This document shows, in pieces, positions 48,401 through 64,000 of a stretch of 64,000 nucleotides of DNA (its first letter is position 1; each line of letters starts with the position of its first letter). Under the pieces are notes generated by a model. The model saw only the letters and a program-made list of their open reading frames with translations, had not been told where the DNA came from and searched no databases. The stretch comes from Pegea sp. RAD2-039. Its lineage: Eukaryota; Chordata; Thaliacea; Salpida; Salpidae. The stretch is taken from positions 1,731,001 to 1,795,000 of the forward strand of contig JAQGEQ010000192.1 in NCBI GenBank assembly GCA_034620365.1, read 5' to 3'. Made by a program: the position numbers and the translations under genes.

Positions 48401-49020
48401 CTTTTCAAGCCACTGAATGCTATTTAGCAGATGTTTCTCCTTTTGATGGTAACTTTTTGATACTTGAAAAGTTTATATTGTTTAAATTTATTGTATTATT
48501 AATCTTTCTTGTTTCAAAACGTTTGTGAGGTTTTTGAATATACTGTTGTGGTGTTTTTCAATCCCTAAAAACACAACGCAATTGTAAATATCAAATATTC
48601 TTCTTTTAACTACCAGCTCTTCAAAGCATCTACCTTCTTCTTATTTCATTCTAATCTGAAATATTTTTTATGATAGTAACTAATGAAGGAAACCATGAAA
48701 GCTTCACCAAGTTTCAAGCCTTGCTTAGTACAGGTTCATTCAAGGCAATAGCTGCCCATTTCACACCAAATGGAAATCCTATCATTCGCTTGTTTCACTT
48801 TTCTCTAACAGGACAGGTAAGATCTTGTTACTACCAAATTGTACTTTGAAGTAAGATTTGTAGAGTTGAAAGTGTCACTTGTACTGTTTCAATTCTTATT
48901 TTGATACATTTGCAAATTTTACAAATCAATTAATTTCATCTACAGACAAGACAGATAAACACAGAGATCATCAAAAACGGTTTAGCTTCTTGGAAATCTC
49001 AGGAATCCATCAGATATTGA
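45476..49020 (+). CDS. AKAP1: A-kinase anchor protein 1 (mitochondrial KH-Tudor AKAP), nine exons
   Basis: Exons 45476-46744, 46809-46946, 47038-47164, 47294-47472, 47526-47706, 48137-48290, 48381-48448, 48677-48816 and 48946-49020 join in phase to 776 residues. The N-terminus has a hydrophobic anchor (about residues 8-23, VITVFSTLFAFAAFIIW) followed by a basic patch, the mark of a signal-anchored outer-mitochondrial-membrane protein. A long acidic, Ser-rich region (about 40-425) comes next. The KH domain (about 465-530) has the GxxG loop in LLIGKNGRNIKQL. A conserved linker (FVQQ, HLQAWYSQ) leads to a Tudor domain (about 632-705) with YWYRAKV and FVDYGGFG. The C-terminus keeps the family pattern to NGLASW. 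AKAP1 tethers PKA and mRNAs at mitochondria. The PKA-binding helix should lie in the acidic part but I cannot place it with confidence. Confidence 0.93.
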
Positions 49021-50057
49021 AACAAGATAACTAAAGATTCATTTAAATACAATTTAGACGAAGTTCGACTGATAACATTAACTTGAAAACTTTCCTATTT
49101 GAGTTGTTAAATGAACTCTTTATGCATCATACTAGTTATGGACATAAGAGAGAGATTTTCTATTTGATACAACGCATGCGGCCACTGAATCATTTGTTTT
49201 GCAATCTCAATTCAGTCGTATGATGATCAATCCTATATTCATTGATTTTGTTTATCAAAGATTTATGCTGGTGGTCCATACAACAATATTTATTCGCTGG
49301 TTTACTCTTATTTGATTAATACTTACAATTTAATCGAAATATTCTTTTCGTTACCTTGTCGATTTTGTGTGTTTTAATATTTAGGTTAATTTTAGAGGGT
49401 TTGAAGGATGATATATTTCACCCACATTGATCTTTTTCATTTGCACTGTATCTTGTGCTGGCGCTAGTCAAATATTTATTTTTTTAAATACTGACATAAT
49501 TATGAAACTAATAGAAAGAAACAACTGCTGCTACTGCAAGTTTGTTATTCTTTTAAAAAGTTTTTCAAATTGTGTTTTTGATGAAACTTTATAACTTGTA
49601 ACTAATTTGATTTATGCAAATCGTTATTGAGTTGAATAATACCAATTATTTGAATAAAAAGATGCATGTTTTAATTCTTCACAACCTTATACAGAATCTC
49701 CAATCTTTTAATGTTGCTGTCTTTTTTATTTTGCCAAATAACATTTGGTAGCAGCTTTCTACTTGTTCTGAAACATCCAATATACCAATAACTGCATATA
49801 TCTTTGGTTGTTAACATGTTTTCATCATTATTTGAACATTTTGTTGTTTATTTTGCTTGAAAGTGTGGAGAAAATGTTTGTTACAAATATAAACAGTTTA
49901 TTTGCTGAAGTAAAAATAAATACAACGAATGTAAATACGAATTTGAATAAGTATTCAAAACTTAAACGTTAACAACCACTACAATTTGTCGGAATTAAAA
50001 AAACTGGTGGTAACCAAAAAAAAGTTATAATTTAAAGAATCTAAATTGCAATATTAA
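49021..50057. other. Spacer between AKAP1 and the PEX11-like gene
   Basis: Contains the AKAP1 3' end. On the - strand about 49680-49735 carries an acceptor and a short open stretch (KQVESCYQMLFGK) that joins in phase to the donor at 50060, so further 3' exons of the PEX11-like gene may lie here. Confidence 0.35.
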
Positions 50058-50507
50058 CTAACTTGTAGCTTCTGTGAGTTCCGTATAAGCTCTTAAAAAA
50101 CCAAACAAGCCAATCTTGAAGACACAAGCATGAAATTTGAGATTGAATATGATGTCACCTAGATCTCCAACAAATATCCCTTTATTAAAACCGTTTGAAC
50201 AAATTTTATACAAGCTCACTGCTTGACCTATCATCATACAACCCAAAAACTTTATTTTTCCTAAATCGAAATGAAGTTTAGAACTTATTTTTGATTCGTA
50301 AAATATATTTTGTTAAAAAAATACAAGAAATTCTGTCAGAAAGGTTTCACTAAATACTTCAGGAGTGATTTATCTTGTTTTAAGTAAAAATAGAGAGCAA
50401 GTATAGATAGATCTTTGAAACTACTGATGTTTTTATAGTCCATTAAGGTCTTAGTTACTTCTACAGCATTTTTGTTCGGTTGTAGATTTATAAATTTTAC
50501 GAAATCT
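50058..50507 (-). CDS. PEX11-like peroxisomal membrane protein, partial
   Basis: Two exons (- strand), 50507-50358 and 50283-50058, join in phase across a 74-nt intron (acceptor AATAAG/T) and end at TAG after about 124 residues. The reading RDFVKFINLQPNKNAVEVT resembles the start of PEX11 proteins. SKLHFDLGKIKFLG, then QAVSLYKI, then GDLGDIIFNLKFH and FKIGLFG follow the family's order (helix with RKFFRLGK, then QA...YK, then NLG..LY, then KIGL). PEX11 proteins bend and divide peroxisomal membranes. The first exon with the start codon was not found. The stop can be bypassed by a donor (GTTAGT) at 50060, so the C-terminal half may lie in 49021-50057. The family call rests on pattern matching by eye and could be wrong; coding character itself is better supported. 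Confidence 0.45.
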
Positions 50508-50801
50508 CTAGCATTTAAAAATGTATTTTTTATTCTAAACGAGACATTTTTGGTTAAAATCTTTTGTCTGTTAATATATCAAATGTATCTGACAGTTGTA
50601 GCAATCTTTATGCTGTAGACAGGATTTCATGATAATTAAAAGAACTAAAAATTGTATTAATTTGCGACTTTTTAATTAATAACTTTAAGTTAATAAGCAG
50701 TTTGTTAATAATGAATCTTGTAATTTTTCCTGATTAGAGATGTTTTTCTCAATAACAAACTACTAAAATTGTTTTTATGAAAAATGTAATAAAACAACAT
50801 G

Positions 50802-50960
50802 TGTTATATTTGAATGCCGTAACAGTAGAATATTTTGCCGCTGGTGTAAATATTTAATCCCGAGTACTCTACATTCTGACCAGCTGTTACTTACCGTTGT
50901 TGCTAGTAGCTTTTTACAGTTTGTTAAAGCTCTCTTGAAGAGTCATTATCATTACATTTT
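50802..50960 (+). repeat. Left LTR of the gypsy-like element (approximate ends)
   Basis: Aligns by eye to 54026-54225, with a shared 17-base block TTACCGTTGTTGCTAGT at 50891-50907 and 54161-54177 and a weaker match in the preceding 90 bases. Exact ends and target duplication not resolved. Confidence 0.55.
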
Positions 50961-51204
50961 TTTTCAAATTATTTAAATTTTGGGAGGTTAGGGCGGTTAG
51001 AGCTTAGTAAACGGTTAGGATAGTTTGTTTTGCTATACCTTTTCTAGATTTGAATAAGATTCTCTTTGAATAAGTATATTCAAGTTTTTTTTTATAGAAA
51101 ATAAACGGATCAACTATTTAACTCATAAGTGCTATCTATAGACCCAAATATTTTGTTGCCAGCCAAAGAGTAGCGTCACTTTTACCGAGTTCCTAGACAA
51201 GTTT

Positions 51205-51474
51205 ATGTCAGATGAGGAAAAATTGACTGCACTGATTAATTGTCCAACTCTAGAAAAGTATGAATACTTCGAGAGCTGTCAGACTGAGGCGACGCTGAAA
51301 CGGTTGTATGCAAAGAAACCAAATGAAAAGCAAAGGAGTTTATCTAAAATGGGAAGCAACAAAGCTCATGATTTAAAAATATGTCCAGATGGTTCAAGTA
51401 GGTGTTTCAAATGTGGAAAGAAGGGCCACTATAGTCGAGCCTGTCATCTTAAAAGTCTCCCTGAAAGCAATTAG
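51205..51474 (+). pseudogene. gag remnant with CCHC zinc knuckle
   Basis: Open for 89 codons; ends with CFKCGKKGHYSRACH, a nucleocapsid-type CX2CX4HX4C knuckle. The upstream part looks like a nucleocapsid-flanking segment. It stops soon after the knuckle, so it is a fragment of a longer gag. Confidence 0.75.
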
Positions 51475-51786
51475 GAAGGCAAAGAAATTAGAGTACCACA
51501 TTGACGAGTCAAGGGCATGAAGTACTGGGGCTTACTCGATTTTCCGAGATATGGAACCATGCGATGGTAGATGTCTCTATTGCGGGCAAGATATTTAAAG
51601 ATCTTATAAATACCAAATCTTTAAAGAGCCTTGTAAGTTGAAAAGTTGCTCGGAACTTGAAAGTTCACAAGATTCAAAATCAATTTAAAGTGGAAATGGT
51701 TCAGTTGTCTAAGATTTGCAAAATAGATAACTTTTACAAAGTCAACTTCCATCTGTAAAAAAAAACAGAATATAAATCTGTTTGTC

Positions 51787-52155
51787 ATGAAAGGTCTTGG
51801 TGTAGAGGTGGTGCTTGGAAGGGAAACTCATAAGAAGGTTGTGTTTGTGTTAGGAGTTCCAAAAAGGGAATTAGTGATACATATTGAAGATGTAACAAAG
51901 AAACAAAGCCGAAGTTATCATGCCAAATATTTTAGATGTGGGAAACGAGGACATTATAGTCATTCGTGTGATGTTCAAATTGGATCATCTAAGACGCAGC
52001 CACATAGGAAAGCAAATAAGAGAACTGAGTATTTGTGTGCCACCCAGATCAATGAAAGTTCACACGGACGCTCTGATTATTGTGAAGTAGGAAAGTATAG
52101 GAAGAGGTCCTACCTTACGGTGCAAAGAACAAACAATAGTCTCTACTGGATCTAA
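51787..52155 (+). pseudogene. gag/pol-junction remnant with a second zinc knuckle
   Basis: The first residues (GLGVEVVLGRE) resemble the end of a retropepsin domain, yet about 40 codons later a second, slightly degraded knuckle appears (FRCGKRGHYSHSCD, first Cys replaced in part of the motif). A knuckle downstream of protease-like sequence is out of the usual order. Confidence 0.5.
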
Positions 52156-53074
52156 TCAGGGGTCAATAATGAGGCTAAGCTTTCGGTGAGAAGAAGAGCA
52201 AAATAGAGGCAATCACAAATGGCGACGGGGTAGATGTGAGCGTTTTCCCAATCTGTAAAGCAGCCGATGCAAAGAATATTCTCGCCATTAAATCTGGATG
52301 TAGAATAAACCACTTTATTAACAATATATACGACAGCAGACAGCCGCACTCTTGCCCTGTTATCGCCCTCAATTGTAAACTGATGCACTTAATGTATGAA
52401 CTGACAGCAATGGGATTATCCGTAGATCAACGAGATACAAAAACCCGATCTACATCTTCAGCACATAAGAACAAATCTTCTCGACTTTTGCATGTCTAAA
52501 ACCCAGGTGAACATCTCAGCTTCCTTCATCTGTATTTAATACATTCTATCCAACTGTTCACAATGTGACAAAAAAAAGACCGGTACCCCCTTCCCTTCCC
52601 CTATTTCCACAAACTTCTTCAAACAATTACTTAATCCCCTTCCTCAAAATGTCTTTATATATTCAATTTCCAACTACCACAAATTCAAACGGAGTCCGAC
52701 CACCACTACCTTTGACAATCTTTAAACTCTTAATTTTCAAGAAACCCACCTTCAGCGCAAGACCTAGACGACAATTCCTTAGATCACGGCATCATTAGAA
52801 TCTTAGCAAATAGATTCCTCGATACATTAGAATTCTCACCATTAATTTTTTCTGAAAACTTTACTTCTGAAAAGGTTGTTCAGAATAATATTGAATTCCG
52901 TAGAAGTTGTTACATCCACGAAGAAAAAGAAGACATTAGAAGCAAGACAACAAATTTTTAGCGCTGAAATTTCCTTCTATTCTTTATATTATCGAAGTTT
53001 ACGTTTTTCTTTTGTTCAATTTTTGGTAGAACAACTCCTTGCTAACCATAGTTCTTAAGTCCGTCGAAGACACA

Positions 53075-53250
53075 AAAATGACCCTAAACGAATCACAGTA
53101 TATGAAACAGAAGAGTTTTGTTTCCGAGGTTATCGTTGGAATAAATGAAATGAAACCTGATCCGGAGCATGTGAAACTTTTGATGGATTTTCAGACTCTT
53201 ACAAATGCAAATTCCTTGCAAAGAGCGCAAAGAATTTTCGCTTATTAAGA
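53075..53250 (+). pseudogene. Reverse-transcriptase C-terminal remnant (Ty3/gypsy type)
   Basis: The reading TLNESQYMKQKSF then MKPDPEHVKLL and TLTNANSLQRA follows the stretch after the catalytic site of gypsy-type reverse transcriptases (KC.F....FLG..V...G..PDP.....). The catalytic YxDD region itself is not recognisable upstream. Confidence 0.75.
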
Positions 53251-54025
53251 TAAGTTTATAAATTTTTGGTTAAAGTCGATTGATTCTCTATTAGAGAAAG
53301 ACTAGAGACTGGTGGGAAAACTACTGTATTGCTCATGTTGGAGGTTAGGATTCTATTTAGAAGAGTTGAAACTACTATAATAATATTACAAGTTAAATCT
53401 TTGCTATTGACAGTTGTGATAGAGATAGATTTGATGAAGCAAGAAGAAAGCTTCATACTATCACTCCAGAAGAAGAGATGTTAGATCTTCGTTTTTGACA
53501 GTTTTGTTAGAGACTGATTTGATAAAACAAGAAAAGAGCTAAATACTATCACTAAGAGATGTTGAAGATCGCTGTCATTATTCTAGCAAATAAACGCGGG
53601 CCGCTACCCGGATTTCAGACAACCCAACGTTTCTATGAGAGATCTATCCAGATATCCAAATGCTGATGAACAGGATTTTGACGTTCATTTTATATAGAGT
53701 ATTAAAAAGGATAATCCCCGACAGGTTTCAGTAAGTGAAGTAAATGAGAATCCAGATGGCAGCATGATGACTAGAAAGGAATAGGGTGAAAAGTTGGGCG
53801 AGTTTGGTGTGTATGTTTCCACTAAAAGATGACGACGAGCTTTGATGGTTGCAGTACCAGGAACTATGACATCATCTGAAGATCGGGATAAACAGCGGCG
53901 TGGAGGCTCGGCGGTCTACCAAATCCTATGTATACATATGCGGTATACCGGGACTAATCTGCATTAATAGCATTATTAAAATAATGTGCGGTCTTCACTG
54001 TTCGGCCTAATTATTTGGTTAGGGA

Positions 54026-54225
54026 TAATGTGGTGTATTTGAATTGAGTAATAAAATAACATTTAGCTACTGATTTAAATATGTCATCTCTGGCTATTCT
54101 ACATATCTAGTTCATTCTGCAGGTGAGTGTGTTGTTGCTGATAACGTGTACAATTTTTATTTACCGTTGTTGCTAGTCGGCTTTACAATTGAATGAAGAT
54201 CCCTTCAGTCACACAACAATTTTAA
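54026..54225 (+). repeat. Right LTR of the gypsy-like element (approximate ends)
   Basis: Matches the left repeat as described there. The divergence between the two repeats implies an old insertion. Confidence 0.55.
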
Positions 54226-56779
54226 AATATTTTGTTTAGAAAGACTTATATAAAAAAGCAACAATCTTATTTTCGATTGCTACTCTATTAACTCTTAGTT
54301 TAAAATCAATATTTGATAAGCTTGGAAATTGTACTATTTGTTTACCTTCAAAATTATCAAAGTTAATAAAATACAAACCTTGAACCAACTTCATAATGAA
54401 ATAATAACTTACAAACAATCAGTTTGTGAATTCAGGTTGGAAAAAGTAACTTAAATTTGTTCAAAATATATTACAAAAGTATTAAAGTAATTAAATCCAG
54501 AAAAATAATGAAATCAAATCAGTTTTTGATATAAGATTCCTTCGTTAAACCGCCAATTTGTATTATAAAACTAAATCAACAGTTGATTGAAAACACAGCT
54601 TATCTTAAATGAAATAAATGTGGAAAACTGTGAATGAACAATTTACAACAATCTTTCATGCGATCAAGTAAACAAAGTATATTAGTCAAGAAATTTTTAT
54701 TATACCCAAATAGTAAGTTTGTTTTTTTGTATATTCGTATTAGCAGTCGTAATTACAAAAATTACAGTAAAAACTGTGTATTTAAAAAAATTTAATTATG
54801 TAGGTTATCTTGAATTTTTTATTTTATAAAAATAATACATTTTTCATGATTCAATAACTTTCTGAGCACTTGAGAAAAGCAAAAACTGAAATAAAAGCGC
54901 TTCTAGTGGTTCGTGTGTGAAGTGTAAAAAAAAACGATTGCATTGTGGACATGAGTTCAACATTAAATGCAAGCGTTCTTAGGTTTACTCGATGGCTTTC
55001 TTTCAGTCTACAATCTAGTGCTACTCAATTTCTTATTAATCTATCAAATTTTTATATCTCTGATATTTGCACAAACTATTTTGTTTCTTAATGATTTTAT
55101 TACAGGATTGGTGATTATTTTTTGGATTTAAAGTATCTAAATTTTCTTATCTAATTTTTCACTAAATAATATCCTTACTAAAATGTTGATATTTGTCATC
55201 AAATTTACATTTAATGTCAGTAGTGAGTTCAAGAGGAACTTATTTTTTAGATAGTTATTGAGAAATAGGAAATGTTAGAATGGTGAAATATTTATATTAA
55301 GTTGTATTTAATAACTATTTCATGTAATGTATATCGAATATACTCTGATAAAATTTTCTTTACTTATTACCTTTAAATTATGAATTTAACGAATCTAGCT
55401 CATTAGAAAGTCCATTATGATGTTAGCTCAATATCGCACATATTGTAACTTTCTAAAAATCTCTAAGATCTTTTGTAATCTGTGTCTTTCTAATCATCTT
55501 TTTTAACCTTTTAGTTCTACAACTTACTACTTGATAAAACCAAACCTTACGAATGTTTCATTTTATATAAATATTTGTTTCAACTATATAAATGGTTTAT
55601 TTTTTTTTAAATTATAGATAATATTATTTTAAAACTTTGTTAATATTTAAGTTACTTAGTTTTTATAAAGTCCCTGTTTTGGTTACTGTATTTATACTCA
55701 ACAATTATTTAACCATCAAGTTGTTAGATCATTTACAAAATAGTTTAATTTGACTTGATTTTATTTCTAATCTTATGTCTAGCTCATTATTGTATTTACA
55801 ATACCCTACATAAATGTGAAGTTATAATGACTTTTTATTACTACATGCATCTTTTATATTAATGAACTTTTAGCTTATTTTAGATCATGAGAAATATTGT
55901 AAATAGTAAAGCATGACTGATATAATGTGATTTACAAATGATGTAACTTTTCATTTTTTGTTTGATCATTTTACACTGAAATTAGTAATCTTTAGAACAA
56001 GTATATTTTTGTTGCATTTGTTTACCTTTTTTATTAATAATTATAAACAATTTAAATGTGCTAGATAATAGGAAACCTTATCTATTTTTATAAATTACCA
56101 TGATATAAATTATTTACACTATTATAGCCATATAATAAACTTTACTGCACTAAAAATATGACATCATGATTAAAGCCAATTTCATGGTTAGCAATTTTTA
56201 TTTAATTAAAATATTGATATAAATTTTAGTATAATTTTTTACATTCTAAATTAGTTATGTAAATGTTTAATTAGTTAAGAAATACCTAATAACAAATTCA
56301 AAAAGTGTTGTTATTGAAAGATTTAAGTTTAAACAAGGTCTTATATAAATGATAATTTTTTATTTGATATATTTATTGAAATCATAATAAGTATAAATTT
56401 AAATAATTGAAATTAAGGTAAATTGTTTTTATTTGAAGCTAACTTAAAGTGAACCTCAAATAGTATATTTTAAAACTTAATTAACTTTGTATAAGATGAT
56501 GAATGTATAAAAGTTTGAAAAAGCTGACATTCATTTTGCTTCATACATTTAATTACCATTTCAAACTCCAAATGATTTTTTATATTAGAAGAAAAATGTT
56601 GTTACTCATAGTTTACCTTTTGATGATATTACATTAAAGTGAATTGAGTAAAAAGTTCCATTATTTTTCAAAACTAGATTTTGTATAACAAATTATGTTT
56701 TTATTATACTTCTAGAAGTTTTGATTTATGTTATGTAGTTGTTGTATGTCTTTATATTGAGATACTGATAAAGTACAAG
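54226..56779. other. 2.5-kb AT-rich intergenic DNA upstream of SIK
   Basis: No exon recognised. It should hold the SIK promoter and 5' leader; nothing specific stood out. Confidence 0.45.
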
Positions 56780-63984
<7,205 letters not shown>

Positions 63985-63992
63985 TGACGTCA
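63985..63992. promoter_or_regulatory. CRE-type palindrome just past the SIK stop
   Basis: Perfect TGACGTCA immediately after the TGA stop codon, at the edge of the window. Confidence 0.3.
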
Positions 63993-64000
63993 TCAGATCA

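Larger units (their letters stand above)
50802..54225 (+). mobile_element. Decayed Ty3/gypsy-like LTR retrotransposon
   Basis: Two diverged, direct terminal repeats (50802-50960 and 54026-54225) bound a region with gag-type zinc knuckles at 51394-51441 and 51931-51972, a linker typical of the protease/reverse-transcriptase junction at about 51785-51830, and a reverse-transcriptase remnant at 53075-53250. Frames are broken by many stops and no complete gag, pol, integrase or envelope gene remains. The element is somewhat richer in G+C than its surroundings, in keeping with an outside origin. Confidence 0.8.

Noticed and set aside
52236-52499. 87-codon open frame inside the LTR element
   Set aside because: No retroelement or host domain recognised, and the opposite strand is also open; left unassigned within the element.

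Overview
This window is AT-rich nuclear DNA of an invertebrate animal, read from GT-AG introns (many only 46-75 nt), cilia genes, a TGF-beta ligand, an SHC adaptor and a PH-domain formin of a kind reported only from non-vertebrate animals. TAA, TAG and TGA all act as stops, so the code is standard. The phylum cannot be fixed from the sequence alone. Gene models were built by hand: every exon join listed keeps codon phase unless I say otherwise, and most proteins follow their family closely from end to end.

Layout. 0.9-5.7 kb: a small secreted protein (+) and a divergent TGF-beta family ligand (-), tail to tail. 6.9-9.2 kb: decayed non-LTR retrotransposons. 10.0-16.0 kb: an ARL13-like cilia GTPase with frame problems and a complete SHC adaptor, both on -. 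18.8-23.4 kb: an 18-exon PH-domain formin (+). 26.3-29.1 kb: an intronless zinc-finger protein (+). 31.1-37.5 kb: SAXO (-) and CFAP206 (+), two axoneme genes head to head. 38.3-40.6 kb: PAF1 (-). 45.5-49.0 kb: AKAP1 (+). 50.1-50.5 kb: part of a PEX11-like gene (-). 50.8-54.2 kb: a decayed Ty3/gypsy-like LTR element. 56.8-64.0 kb: a salt-inducible kinase (SIK) with 15 exons (+).

How they relate. There is no operon. Themes recur: cilia (ARL13-like, SAXO, CFAP206), receptor tyrosine kinase signalling (SHC) and cAMP/PKA signalling (AKAP1 anchors PKA at mitochondria; SIK is a PKA target and its locus holds several CREB-type palindromes). The points most worth checking are the ligand's odd cystine-knot region, the shared promoter of the two axoneme genes with its perfect inverted repeat, the broken ARL13-like gene, the two intronless genes among intron-rich neighbours, and the CRE-like sites at the SIK locus.
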